A stretch of 64,000 nt of DNA, taken from NCBI GenBank assembly GCA_028023455.1, contig JAQFVV010012442.1, positions 1,322,501 through 1,386,500 of the forward strand, given 5' to 3'. The position numbers and the translations under genes are program-made. Position 1 is the stretch's first letter. Every line of letters begins with the position of its first letter. The notes under the pieces are model-generated. The model made no database searches. It had not been told where the DNA came from and worked only from the letters and a program-made list of their open reading frames with translations. Shown here one piece after another: positions 25,115-39,622 of this stretch. This DNA is from Epiperipatus broadwayi (taxonomy: Eukaryota; Onychophora; Udeonychophora; Euonychophora; Peripatidae).

Positions 25115-25519
25115 TTATAATATCATGAACGTGTTCTTTATGTATATTCTAATTTTTATGTTTTTTACATTCTTGTGAATATTTACACCTTTATTTTCAA
25201 TTACTTCAGCATATGTACTCTCTAACTTTTCTATTCTATGACTTTCTTTAGTCAAACCTATCTCTATCCTATTGCTACTAATTTGATGGAGGTAATTTGA
25301 TTGTTTTACTGAGCTTGGAAATGTTGTTTCGATCCCCAATGCCATTTCTTTCTAGAAATCATCGAGCTGTTTAGTTATGTCTCATACTATTTCCTTCTTT
25401 GTATCTTTTATCTTCCTTGACATCTGGCTAAGTTCGAGTCTCACGGTATTGAGAAACCTTTCCATCATTGCCACCAGATATTTTTCCCCCATGGGTTTTC
25501 CTTCACTTTGTGACTCCAT
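25115..25519 (-). pseudogene. Coiled-coil protein remnant, LINE ORF1-like
   Basis: On the minus strand one frame runs from the ATG at 25519 to the stop at 25115, interrupted by TGA and TAG codons at about residues 46 and 57. The translation is charged and heptad-like: Met-Glu-Arg-Phe-Leu-Asn-Thr, then Lys-Ile-Lys-Asp-Thr-Lys-Lys-Glu-Ile, then Asp-Ile-Thr-Lys-Gln-Leu, and later Ser-His-Arg-Ile-Glu-Lys-Leu-Glu. This pattern suits the coiled-coil ORF1 proteins of some non-LTR retrotransposons, but no RNA-binding or zinc-knuckle motif is visible, so the family is inferred. Translation stays in one frame through both stops, which argues for a decayed real gene rather than chance. Confidence 0.45.
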
Positions 25520-26333
25520 TGGTGCCTCTATTCCATTTTATTATTTTCAATTGTTTATAAATATTTTCTTTATTACACCACTTTAGCTATATTTTATTCA
25601 ATTACTTATTAAGACTATGGTTTAACATTACTTTTATTCACTTATTTTCTTTTCATAAAATTATTTAATGTGTGCTGCACCTATAAATAATAAACTTATT
25701 CCGAGATCACTCTTCAAATAACTATAATAAAAAAATATATAAAAACTGAGCTTACATTAAATTGTACACATATTAGGAATTGTTTTCAAGACAAAATGGA
25801 AAAGAAATTGATCATGAATAGCATTACAATTCTGTTACATGCTGTCAAAAACAAAATTTCCTATCACGCAATTTCACAATTCTACATTATTAAATAAAGA
25901 TTTACTTTCCCACTTTCTATTTTTACAAAAAAAAAATGTTTATTTCCGAAGTCCGACACTTGTTTTTATACTATACCTAGTTTATGCTTGTATACTATCG
26001 TTTATTTCTTTCCACAACATTTTAATTATCTAACCCCTTAATTTATTTTACTATAAACATTTATATATGGCAAAACAATCTAAATCAATAATATTGTAGT
26101 GACGAAGGTCGCTTCAAAAACAAAATAAACTTTAAAGTTCTTATTCATAAAGATTCGTAATCATAAACTCTCCTCTTTTTTCGCATCTTGTCTCTATAAA
26201 AAAAAAATAATTCCCAATATTTTTAAGATTTTGCGAGATTTTCTCTTTTCTTTAGTTACACTTAGTGGCCATGTTTTTCTTATACTGGCCATGTTAAGTA
26301 AGGCCCTACATGTTAAGTGCCAAACTTTACATC

Positions 26334-28670
26334 TGTACCAGTCAACTGCTTATTCTGTTTATATGAGCATGTGCACAAATTGAGCATGAAAAGAAATATG
26401 GCAGCATGCCAGAATAAGAAGAAATTTAAATACTTTACCATAATATTATCACAGACAAAGAAGATACTTATAAAAAGATTGATTCTTACATATCTTTGGG
26501 GGATAACTCTAAACCAACCCTCGTTCCACTCCAAAAAGAAAAATTAATTCTTCTCCTGAAAAGATATGCAAGTTCAATTATTGTTCAGCATATATGAAGA
26601 TAAATAATTATTCAAACAAAACTAATAAACAAGCATCCTCATTATAAATAAAGATTTAAGACCCAGTAAGATGATTTCTTATTTGCTAGCTCAGCGTACT
26701 CTATTCTCAGTTAAAAAAAAGGGGATCAGAAAACTCGCACAATTAATTACTAATATAGTTAGAGAAAGTAAATTACAAAGAGAATAAAAAATATATGGCC
26801 CATAGTCACTTTAAAATTATAATACAAATATTTTATTAACCCATTGTTCCATACCATTTATAATATGAATACAAATTTAATATTCCCAGATTGATTAAAT
26901 ATACGAAACAAATATTACACACAATATAAATCATTTTAACAAACAAACTATAATCATAAAGAAATAATTAACAAAACAATAATTAGATTAAATAAAAGAA
27001 AATTTATTTCTTAATAAGAAAAATGTATTAAATAACTAATATGTTATAGTGATCTGTGGATTATAAATAAACTCACACACATGAATTAAGCAAACAAGGA
27101 AAAATTAATAAGTTACATAAAAGTTGTGTTTGTGTACGTATGTATATAGGACATATATTTATGAAATGTGTACTAAATTTAAATAAAATAAACACACACA
27201 AAATATAGTATACAGATAAAGTCTCTAAGCTTCACCCTGCTATGGGTCTTGAGTGGGCTATACATCTACTGTGGCAAGGGCTGGACTTGACTCTGGTACA
27301 AGTTCATAGAATTGATCACCATCACTCTGGTGTTTGAATCTCAGCATTTATATTATGTTGGGATGGCAGGAGTGGAACTGTATGAAGGTGCTGAAGAGGG
27401 CTTCTATCTCACAATCATTCTATAAATAGGAAAGTTCTTGAATTGCATCTTTAGCTTGGACAACGGATATTACACACTATAAAGTCTTTTCTTGTTTTGT
27501 GAATTCTGGGTTAATTACATGTTTAATGGCATGTTGCAATTAAACTTCCATCAGCATCAACTGAGTATATGGTGGAATGATCATCTGTTCATTTAGCTTT
27601 CCAATCATTGGCTAGATAACTGAAGTTACTCAACACTACTTAGTAGTCCAATGTTTAAACTGTTCGCTACTAACTACTTAACTGTTCAAATCATTATTTG
27701 AATGACTGCTGAATTAGTGTCCGTTGGTTCAGAATGACTGAAATAATATTTAATTAGAGTAACTCTCCAGGTTTAGGTTGAATCAGAGTCAGCATGCTTG
27801 CTAAAAAGGTTGCAAGACTTTGTGTGGTTCCATGATCAGCGTTAGCTTAACAATAAACTTAGACTTCAGCTCCTAATAAGATTTCTTTTTAAAAACAAAA
27901 AGTGAACTGTCTTCTTACAACTTCAGAACAGATTTATATCTCTTCAATACCCCCCTCAATTCATGTATCCCCTCCAAGAAAGAAAAATCAATTAATTAAA
28001 TCTTTTTATATCTCCATTTAGATCAATATATCACTAATGAAACTTTTAATGAATGATAACATCTTTTTCATTTTTTCTTTAGTAATTACATTATTACAAT
28101 CAAAGTTTTAACAAAAATATTTCACATAGATTGGACATTCTTTTCTCCCTGCATTATCACAAATTTAATCAAGGCCTTTTTGTCCAGTTGAAATTATTTT
28201 AGAATGCTTTTAAGCTTTTCTTAAATTTAAGACAATGACCTTCTTGCTCACATGCAATTGAAGAGAAAAACAACCATTAAAATCTCGATCTTGAAATTAT
28301 TTCTAATTATATTTAAATAGTAATATTTAATTATTATTTTTTTTTACAACGGTTATAAACACTCAAAAAATATATAAATATACTTTAACAAACAAAAATA
28401 TTTAAAATTATAAATACATTTTGGTGTTTCTTTTTTTTTAAAAAAAAATCAAAAATGCAAATACATATTTCTAAGCCTTTAAATATTGGCTTTAATCATA
28501 TATGTGTGTGAGTTTATGTTATAGCCACAGTTATCTTTTAATTTATAATAAGTTTGATTATAATATATAGTATACCCACCTACCCCACTTATTGGCTTTT
28601 TATGTATTTTTGGCCATTAATTTGTCTAATATTATCTTGTGCTTGGCCACATAAAATGTGACTGGCACAA
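26334..28670 (+). mobile_element. Non-autonomous TIR DNA element, copy A2
   Basis: Diverged direct copy of 19448-21832, about 6.9 kb downstream. The left end is tgtaccagtca at 26335-26345 (one base weaker than A1), and the right end is tgactggcacaa at 28659-28670, directly followed by a (TA)n run. Much of it reappears reverse-complemented at about 52664-54877, but the first ~133 bases do not, because the mirrored arm ends there. No coding capacity is recognised. Confidence 0.72.
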
Positions 28671-30417
28671 TATATATTATAATGGACTGAATAACTTAAT
28701 GTATTGGCTCTATCTACTGTTCTTGCCCAAATAAGTAACAGTCCGCAGACTATAAGATGGTATATCCAGAGTCTTCACAACTTACGGGTCCTATTACGTA
28801 TCGGAGTTCAAACTTAGTGAAGATATTTGCCTTTAACTCTAGTCAAGGATGGATTTAAATAGAATGACAATAATGTAACCTCTATATAGGTCTGTAATGG
28901 CTATTTACTAATGAATATATAAAAATGTGTACACATGTATGATATATATTCTGTTGAGTGAAGTGTGAATGATGCTTGATAATCTAGAGATCAGAGAATC
29001 ACAGATTTTAACTTCAAACAACAAATATTTATTAATAAAATATGGGTTGAATTTATAATATTTATAACTTAATAAAAAAAAGCATTAATGTAATAAAATA
29101 TTGATTTGTCTTTACTATAATTTGACTAGTTGTGATTTAAATCTTAAACATATCAATAAAAAATAAAAATTATAAAATTACAATGTAGAATAAAGTATCT
29201 ATTATTTCGAAGATCCAACTATATTATTAGATGTACAATGTTTAATTTAATTTTGTACTCTGAATGTATATTAAAGTTATGTCTGTGGATTGCTAATTTA
29301 TGTTTTATAGATAGAATTCATTCATAAGACTATATTAATCATACAAACAGGAAAATATAATCATATATAATTACTTATTAGTAAATGTAATTAATATTTA
29401 ATTTTATATATTAAATGTCCAATTAAGTGTATATGTTAAAATCTTACCTTTTGTCTTTTAAGTAATTGTCCAATCTAATGCATTCCATTATGCTAATATT
29501 TTATTTACAAACATATAAAATTTATCTATGTATACAGTAAGTTGTGTATTTGTATCTCCCTCCCCCTATATAAATTTAATCAAATGGATTCTTTAAAAAA
29601 AAGGTTTTCTACAAATGGGTAAAAGGGTGAGAAAAATCGGAGCTCAACTCTTAGTATACACTAAAATAAAATATAAAATATTTAAAAGTGCCAAAATGTA
29701 AAAAAATCTTGGACTTCTTTAAAAACAATAGCAGGTTAATATTTTCAAGAGTGGCTTCCTTATTCTTAACAGATAGTATCTTTCTTTTATTCAGGCATAT
29801 TGAATGATATTAAAAATTCCAACCACTTAACAGTTTCCACGATGAAATTAAACTTTTGGGCTCCTGACTTTGTAGTCATTGACTTTTCAATTTCATCTCT
29901 AAATGATTCCAGGCTGATTTAGACACTCAGCATACCAATGATTTTTATACTTTATCACTTATCTAATGACAGGAAGAAAGTAAAAAGACCCTGGCACAAT
30001 TAAATTAGCAAGATTGCATCATTAGATTTTATATATACACGTATAAAAAGTTAAATATAAGTTGTTGTTTTTTCCAAAGCTTGCGTTATAATATAAATAC
30101 GAACGTTGTTTTATGCAGTTTATTTATATATATATATATATATAAGACGCGTGGTAATAGATTTTGCTTTAAAGGAAATACAAATTAGTATTTTTAAAAT
30201 TCTATTTTTCATTATTAGTTTGTTTTTTTTTCTTTAAAAAAAAAAAAAAAAAACATTTTATAATAATTATATTTTTGTGATTGATAAGCAAATATAAATC
30301 TCTCAGAATTTATTCAAACAAACGAAAGTTCATCACTTAAATAATGTCTCTTTTCTTTTTAAAATATTTTCCACTAATAGATAATAATTGAAACATACAG
30401 GCTTATTATATACCTAT
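28671..30417. other. AT-rich DNA, nothing recognised
   Basis: No ORF and no named repeat. Short A/T homopolymers (for example about 30228-30253) and a small TA run at 30127-30143. Mirrored in the right arm. Confidence 0.4.
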
Positions 30418-31440
<1,023 letters not shown>

Positions 31441-31962
31441 TTCAAAATATTAAACAGTTTTTTAAATGAATTACAATCATGATAATTAATATAATAATAA
31501 TAAATATAATATTATTCTAACATTTTACTTTAACAGTACTCCATTTGAACAAAAACTAACCAACAAAAATAAACTATTGCTTAGCTTTTTTTCATGTTCC
31601 AAAATGAACAAATATTTACTCTTTTTTTTTACTCTTTAAACAAAAGAAACTTGGTTGCTAGCATATCTTAACATTCGATTACTATTATGGCTGTCACATC
31701 ATCATTAAATCTATTATATTCACAATGTATAAATGAGTATGTATAGATGTTCTACTTCACATTTATTTTAACAAAACATATATAAATTCATTTATTTATT
31801 AATGTATAATTATATATATATATATATATATATGTGCGTGTCTCCATAATCTCCTATAATTATGTTTTAAAAGTTGGCTGCCTATCTAATCTTTATATTT
31901 GTCATTCCAAAACATCAGTTACTACTTCTTATTATTTTTTAATAAGGATTGGGCATCACCTT

Positions 31963-31965
<3 letters not shown>

Positions 31966-32057
<92 letters not shown>
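31966..32057. repeat. (AT)n microsatellite next to a TTACAA end
   Basis: About 46 AT units immediately after ttacaa (31961-31966). Counterpart at about 49238-49350. Confidence 0.95.
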
Positions 32058-32060
<3 letters not shown>

Positions 32061-32697
32061 TGTAATGAAATTGGGTTTTTACTCACTCATCTATATACTA
32101 CTTAAAAGTATGTGAGGATGCAATACAACACTTTATTACAATAATTCAACACTTGCCTAAAATTCTACATAATAGTTAATAATATTTCTCTAAAATACTT
32201 AATATGCCTCATCCAGCATATTTATGGATGTCAATATCTAATTCCAAGCACCATTATGTAAGAATTATCCTGGAAGAGATGGGAGAAGGAATAAGGGATA
32301 CATAGGAAGCCTGGTCACTGGCTAGCTAACTCAGAATGTAGATTACTTAAAACATGAGAAACATATAGGGAACAGCACTAATCAGGTATTCAATTAAATT
32401 AACTAAAGAATTAATACCCATACACATATTTCTTTTGTTAACGACCTACATGGAATTTGAGATAAAAAACAATATGAATATTTCATTAAAATTTAATTTT
32501 TAACATAATGAATAACAATAAAAAATATTATTTGCACTTAAATATTTTTTTGTAAAAACACAAGCATACACACACATTGTACAGCCAAGCAAATCAAATA
32601 AAAAGAGAGAAAATAATGTTCATTCAATTCATATATAAAATATAATATTTGCAGTGAAGAGAGCTGATCATAATATCAATAGAAAGGGAGCCTAATG

Positions 32698-32805
<108 letters not shown>

Positions 32806-33691
32806 CATAAAGTGCCCTTATTAACTAGAATTCACCAGGATGAAATAAGGGATTCAGATTGGTAATGATAATAATTTTATTGGACACAATAGCCACTAAA
32901 GGTTCTCATGCTTGATTTATTTAAATCACTAATACAAATGATTAGGAGTGGATTTCTTCAGGTTCAAGCCTTTGTTTAATATTATTGCAGCTTACATATC
33001 TTTGTGGGATTGAGATCAAAATCCCAATATGTTTTAAGCTATTATACCAGCGTGTTCCTAGCTGGTGAATATATATGCTGATTCCAATAACATTCTGAAG
33101 TCTTCAACATAAAAAATTAATAACTTGACCTCTCCCCTTTTATTATAGTTTTTTTCTTTCATATTCTAGAAATTTCCAATTTCTAGAATTTACATTAATT
33201 TTGTAGTATTTATGCATGTAGTATCTGAGGTTAGGCTTATTTTTAAAGCAAAAGCAAAGCTTTTAGAACCTTTTCTTCTTTGTCTTAACCAAAAATTTGG
33301 TCAAACACTTTTAACTTATTTTTTTTTAAATGTCTTCATTAGAAGGTATTCCACAGTAACATTCTGTGTAGTTTTGTCTCTTTGTTTTAATTATAACTAA
33401 ATTATTCATTTTATTAAAAATGAAATATATTTAATTTTATCATGGAAATAATGTATATATTATTTGTTTATTTTAAATGATTCCTTCCATTCACTTGTCT
33501 ATATAATAATATATACATGTATGCTTTAACAAAATAAATGAATACAAATACCTTTTAACTCTTTATTCACTGATTTGAGGAAAATATTAAAAAAAATTAA
33601 ATATGAAATAAGGACACTTAACAATAAAGTAATAGGCATATGCACACATATCAAAATTTTCTTCTTTGAAACAGGGTTTAATCCCACCTTG

Positions 33692-33693
33692 TT

Positions 33694-33736
<43 letters not shown>

Positions 33737-33758
33737 CGTATACATAGATAAATGTGAG

Positions 33759-33792
<34 letters not shown>

Positions 33793-33805
33793 CTCACATT
33801 TATCT
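33692..33805. repeat. (AT)n hairpin that differs between the two arms
   Basis: agataaatgtgagtt at 33746-33760 is exactly complementary to aactcacatttatct at 33791-33805 across (AT)n, and another (AT)n run precedes it after ccttgttacaa. In the mirrored arm (47496-47606) the insert between the two AT runs is different: there ccttgttaca and tgtaacaagg (47558-47567, 47597-47606) form the pair. Confidence 0.85.
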
Positions 33806-34539
33806 GCATTACATATTTTATAATTCCAAAAATATATAATCAAAGTTATTAAGAAAGGTAGAGTAGTTAAAGTAATAATTTGTTAAATAGATTTATTAAG
33901 CAATTTTGTAAAATAATAAAGTGTTATATTGTGCAAAATTGTCCATTTAAAGTAGAATAAAACTTTAAATCAGCAGGGGGAGGGAGGAAATTTAAAGTAA
34001 AAATTGAAAACGTCTTTCTTTTTTATAAATCAACAAAATAAAATATCTAAAAAAGTAAGAAAATATAAAAACAGAATAGAAATTAATTTGTAAAAAGGAA
34101 ATGTTTCAAAAATGTAATTACAAAAGAATTAAAAGTAACAATTGAATCAATTAAAACCATGTAAACTATCAATGATATTGTAGATTAATCTAATAAAAGG
34201 ATTAGATAGCATGCAATGTAAAATATAATTAGAACAGACATAAATTATGATCAAAATTAAAAATACTAAAAAGGAATTAAAACCATGAGGGTAAGATTAT
34301 AAAATGCTGCAGTCACTATTATTCTTCACTTCCATTCAAACCCAGTTCTAGTCCAGTTCAAGTTCAGTTCAGGTTAAGTCTGGTCTTTATTTTGTTATTG
34401 AATTATTCTGATCTTGAGTCTGTCAGATCATTCCAGTGTTCATGTTATTATTAATTCATTATGTTATTCATTGCTGCAAAGATTCAGAAATCTAAAGACA
34501 AAATAAAACCATCCATTACTTCTGTAGAAAATATTATTG

Positions 34540-35733
34540 CAGAAGCCAAAGATCTAGAAACATGCATTGCTAGCTCATCTTGGAAGTGTTTGACTGGACT
34601 TCAGACCCCAAAGATGCTCTAAAAATCAATTGTATACATCTTGCACTAATATAAAGAACCAATGCCTATATACTAAAATAGACACCACAACATATTCTCT
34701 CTCCCATTATCAAAACAAGATTTGAAAACATCATCAGAGACCAAAAATACAACCATCTGTAAAGTATCATGGATGCAAATCAAAAACAAAGGAACTATGT
34801 TATCTCAATCTCATGATAGCCTAAGTAAATGTTTTCCATAATAGTGGTCTTTAGACACTTGATATGTTTTAAATGAAATGAACTCTAATAAAAGACTATA
34901 TAAAATTTAGCATAATTAATCATTTCTATTTATGCCACTTATTAAATGGTTATGTTATATTATATATGTGTGTTTGAATAAATATTTATGACTGCTTAAG
35001 TATTACTTGGTCTATTCTCTCTTGTCACTGAGTCATTATTTATTAAAGATATAAATATCTATCTGTATGTTAAGTTAATGTGTTGGACACCCTGATACAG
35101 AATGTGATCTAACTTGAATTATTTCAAACATTACATTTGGTGCCTGTTGTCTGAGCATGCCAACCATATATAATTTATATAATGAGATGGCACCTGAGTT
35201 GTATACTCAAAACAAATAAAGAAGCCATAGAACTAGAAACATGACTTGCTAGATGATCTTAAAAGTATTCAGCCAGGTTTCAGGTCATTAGACCTATAAA
35301 TAAAAATCAATTGTCCACATCTGGAAGTAATGTCCATAACCAATACCTAAATGTTAAAATAGACACTGCAGCAAACTATGTCTCTTCAATTGCCAAGACA
35401 AGACTTGAAACCATAAACAGAGACCAAAAATCCAACTAGTTGGAATGTAACATGGATGCAAGACAAAACCAAAAAAACTATGTTATCTTAATCTCACGAA
35501 AGCCACAGTAAATATACTTTCCATAATAATGGTCTATAGAGACCTTTTTAAATGAAATGAACTCTAATGAAGGACTATATAAAATTAACCTAATTAATCA
35601 TTGATATTTATGTAAAATATTAATTATATTGTTATATATGTATATTTAAATAAATATTGTTTGCTTAAGTACTATCTGGTCTAGTCTCTCTTGTCACTGT
35701 GTCATCTTTTATTTAAGAATATAAATGTCTATA
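34540..35733 (+). repeat. Diverged tandem duplication, ~520-bp unit
   Basis: The block at about 34540-35062 recurs at about 35218-35733 in the same orientation, with many substitutions. Shared stretches include aaatgaaatgaactctaat, a GGACTATATAAAA-like block and ttctctcttgtcactg-like ends. Each copy ends just before a TA-rich run. Mirrored at about 45570-46790. Confidence 0.8.
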
Positions 35734-35737
35734 TATA

Positions 35738-36764
35738 TTGTATCAGTCACATGCCTTGAACTTTTGAAATGCAGTGAACATGAAATGTGAATTATAAAAG
35801 CGAGCAGCAATTAAGAAATATTCAATGGCATCCAAAACTACCATTACTATAATCATATCTTTAAAAGGTTCATTGACTGCAACCTTTGTGCACCATCTCA
35901 AGAAAAAGACTGTTCTCTTCCCCAAGGGATATGATCATGTAACTAATAAAGACTTAGAAACTTTTTTTATAATTTTATATATATAATCAACAGAAAAGTG
36001 GATGCCAAATAATTTATTCTTGGTCCTAATAAATTTAATCCCTGACAAGTTCCATCTACTGTTTAACTCGGAGAGGTGGTTTGTTGCTTCATTAACAAGA
36101 AAGGTTCAACAATAATACAATTAACCAAATACACAACACAATGCTATACTTTATTCTTAGATGTTAAATTTATTAAGCCCTCTATGATAATACAAATATT
36201 TACAAAACAAAGAAGAAAATAAACACATGCACAAAAAATATTAATTAAAATTCATATAATTTTTAAATAGCTTCATAAATGGGAAGGAATGAACTGAGCT
36301 TCTTCCTTGCTTACATTTTAAACTAAAATTTGAAAAAAATTCCCTGTTGCGAAAATATAATGTGTATTGGTTATGGTATGCACGTGTTTCAGAAAAAAAG
36401 TGGCCCTCACATTATCATTTATGACAATTTATAGCTTTGTTTAAATTAAAATAACAATTCAGCCATGAGTTAACTATATTTGAATATTAAAAGTTCCATA
36501 ATATGAGTCCTGCATGTAGCGGACAATAACAAAAATTATTTGGAACATTTTCTTATATACTTTTATTTCTTATGAAAACAATCCTGCACATAGCTGATGG
36601 AATAAATTTAATATGGAAACAAATTCATGTTAAACTAAAATTTCAGAATCCTGGTTATGGCGAATAAAATAAATAACTTCCATTATTTAATGGTGAATCA
36701 CATACGTCTAATGACCCAACCATTAAGTTGGTTAGTATACTTACTTACTTTCTCAATAATAACT

Positions 36765-36770
<6 letters not shown>
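35738..36770 (+). repeat. Segment B (start of a TIR-type repeat)
   Basis: Begins ttgtatcagtcacatgcc directly after a TA run. The first 12 bases resemble the A-element TIR (ttgtaccagtca). It is mirrored at 44540-45560 and occurs as a diverged third copy at 62463-63352. It ends at AATAACTCACACACA, where a (CA)n(TA)n tract precedes the foldback element. The 60-codon frame at 35925-35743 (minus) is kept in the mirrored arm only because the arms are near-identical. In the third copy the corresponding stretch is shortened, so I do not call it a gene. Confidence 0.75.
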
Positions 36771-36803
<33 letters not shown>

Positions 36804-37289
36804 TGTAACCGGACCCACGTACAACCCTTTTATCACATCAGTTGTAACAATTTTCTGATGAGCATGCTGTAGGAAGGAACTATCAATTGACATTCCTAAT
36901 GCAGATGTTAATGCCTCCTACAACAATATTTCCTGCTCATCAGAGGATGTAGTACCATAGAGACTGTGAACATCTAAACATTTATATGTTTGGTTTTCCA
37001 AACAGCACCATTAGAGTTCCGTCTTACTACAACCTGACTGGCCAGGGTCTAGTTATGTCAGACATAGCTCAGGAATGCATGAGATTCTCATGAATCAGAG
37101 CTATAATTGGTGAGTGATGCGATAAAACAAACAAAACTGGACAACTGGATAACCAATTTGATTTTTAGTAACAAAAAAATTTATTAAATAACAATTAATT
37201 AGCAATTTCTAACGAAGTTCATTTCTATCCACATGATTATTCTTTTTCATTTTACTTATGAAAGAGCTAGAAGCAGTTCTTTTTTCTTT

Positions 37290-37890
37290 ATCAATAGTTC
37301 ATTTACACGTTCATTATGAGAAGACACTTGGAAACATCCTAATTCAACAATAGTTCATTTTTGTATTCCTTTATGAGAAGAAGCTTGGAAATATTCCAAT
37401 TCAACAATAATTCATTTTTGTATTCCTTTATGAGAAGAAGCTTGGAAATATTCCAATTCAACAATAGTTCATTTTTGTATTCCTTTATGAGAAGAAACTT
37501 AAAAATATTCCAATTCAACAATAATTCATTTTGAATCCATTTATGAGAAGAAGCTTGGAAATATTCTAATTTAACAATAATTCATTTTGAATCCATTTAT
37601 GAGAAGAAGCTTGTGAATATTCTAATTCAACAATAGTTCATTTATTCCTTTATGAGAAGAAGCTTGGAAATATTCTAATTCAATAATAGTTCATTTTGAA
37701 TTCATTTATGGGAACAAGCTTGTGAATATTCTAATTCAACAATAGTTCATTAATTCCTTTATGAGAAGAAGCTTGGAAAAATTCTAATTCAATAATAGTT
37801 CATTTTGAATTTATTTATAGGAAGAAGCTTGTGAATATTCTAATTCAAAAATAGTTTGTTTTTATATTCCTTTATGAGAAGAAGCTTAGA
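37290..37890 (-). repeat. Foldback array a: ~55-62-bp tandem units
   Basis: About ten head-to-tail units, each with TTTATGAGAAGAAGCTTGGA, an AATATTC(C/T)AATTCAACAATA block and GTTCATTTTG-like spacing. The same array, reverse-complemented, is at 43380-44010 and again at about 56800-57500, with different unit numbers. The 60-codon Leu/Asn/Lys frames through it come from the repeat. Confidence 0.9.
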
Positions 37891-38130
37891 AGCAGTCAAG
37901 CATTTATGGTTTATATAGCATTTCATTATTTTAGTAGTCAAGCATTTATGGTTTATACAATAATTCATTTGTTCATTTAAGAGAAGAACCTTAGAAGCAG
38001 TCAAGCATTTATGGTTTATACAATAATTCATTTTGAAGCAGTCAAGCACTTATGGTTTATACAATAATTCATTTTGAATTCATTTAAGGTAAGAACCTTA
38101 GAAGCAGTCAAGTATTTATGGTTTATACAG
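37891..38130 (-). repeat. Foldback array b: ~40-60-bp tandem units
   Basis: Four or five copies of a unit with gcagtcaagcatttatggtt and TATACAATAATTCATTT. Counterpart at about 43120-43380; a reduced version near 56740-56800. Confidence 0.85.
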
Positions 38131-38545
38131 CATTTCATTATTTTATTAATTATTACCGATTGGTAGACATTTGAACTCAGCAATTCTTGGTTTGTAGAGC
38201 ATTTATCATTTGATAATTGAGGCATTTATAATTTAGCCAAATATAAAACTATATTCATATACATAAACTCTGTTTGGCTTGTGGAGCATTTATAATTTAG
38301 TCAAATATAAAAGTATATTCTTATACATAAACTCTGTTACATTATAAGAAGCTTAGAAGCGATCAAGTATTTATGATTTATAGAGCGTTTCATCATTTTA
38401 TTAATTATTACCGATTGGTAGACATTTGAACTCGGCAATTCTTGGTTTGTAGAGCATTTATCATTTGATAATTGAGGCATTTATAATTTAGCCAAATATA
38501 AAAGTATATTCTTATACATAAACTCTGTTACATTACCCAGATAGA
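38131..38545 (-). repeat. Foldback array c: larger repeated blocks
   Basis: A block containing GGTAGACATTTGAACTC, TTGGTTTGTAGAGCATTTATC and taaactctgttacattat occurs fully twice, with an extra partial copy between. Counterparts at about 42710-43130 and 56220-56650. Confidence 0.85.
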
Positions 38546-38589
38546 AGTAATATGCAATTAAAACATTTCTAATTCATATAGTAAATACG

Positions 38590-39035
38590 TTCAAATATTT
38601 TTATAAATAAATTTGCGTGTAGCTATTTCATAACTTCATTTTATAACGTATGATAAAGACGTTTTAACATTTTATAAAACAAATTCTATGTAATTATTTC
38701 ATAATATCACTTTATAACGTATGATAAAGACGTTTTAATATTTTATAAAACACATTCTATGTAATTATTTCATAATGTCACTTTATAACGTATGATAAAG
38801 ATGTTTTCATATTTTACAAAAAACAAATTCTATGTAATTATTTCATAACTTCATTTTATAACGTATGATAAACATGTTCTAATATTTTACAAAACAAATT
38901 CTATGTAGTTATTTCATAACTTCATTTTATAACATATGATAAAGATGTTTTAATATTTTATAAAACAAATTCTATGTAATTATTTCATAACTTCACTTTA
39001 TAACGTAAGATAAAGATGTTTTAATATTCTTATGA
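38590..39035 (-). repeat. Foldback array d: ~70-75-bp tandem units
   Basis: About six units of ctatgtaattatttcataa, then TATAACGTATGATAAAGA and a TTTTAATATTTTATAAAACA block. The right repeat (42290-42660) and the copy after the gap (55800-56160) have about five each. Confidence 0.9.
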
Positions 39036-39622
39036 CATAATTACCTTTCAGTTTTACAATCCAGTTTATTCATAAAGAAGGCGGGTTATTTCATTTATGG
39101 TGAGGCATGGCATAGCGTGGAGAGAATAAAGCCGCTAAATTACCCCATTATTATCATAAATCCTCTAGCAAAGGTTTCTTTTTTCATTTTAACGTTCCGT
39201 TAAAATTATATTTTAACGTGTCAAAAGAATTAAGTAATACACTTTTTTTAAAACAAAAAATTTAATATGTTCTGCCTCTCTGTGTAAGACGAGAGAGAAA
39301 AAAAAAGTTCTTTTTTTCTCACAACGTGCCTAATTTGAATACTGCCTCAGTTTAACTCAAGTATCTTTTCTTTTTTCTTTTTAATGATTGGATAATTAAT
39401 TTCTTTTCTTTTTTTTATTGAGACAGATAAAAAAAATAAGATAACTTAACATTTTATTTAAATCCATCAATCACAAAATTAAAAATATGATTTTTCCTTT
39501 TTTTTTTTTTTTAACAAATTACAGCTTTATTGCGTTCCCAATTAGATTGAATCATGCTAGATGTTTTTAAATGGGGGGGTCTTTTGAATATCTATATGAG
39601 TAACAGCATAACTGTTTCATTA

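Noticed and set aside
33212-33400. 62-codon frame mirrored at 47909-48097
   Set aside because: Same reason: mirrored arm sequence. No motif, low-complexity hydrophobic content and no supporting start context.
35743-35925. 60-codon frame (minus) repeated exactly at 45372-45554 as a possible conserved small gene
   Set aside because: The exact match comes from the near-identical giant arms, not from selection, and the third copy of segment B (62463 onward) is disrupted there.
37290-39035. CRISPR-like regularly spaced repeats
   Set aside because: Units are contiguous tandem copies without unique spacers, in a clearly eukaryotic transposon.
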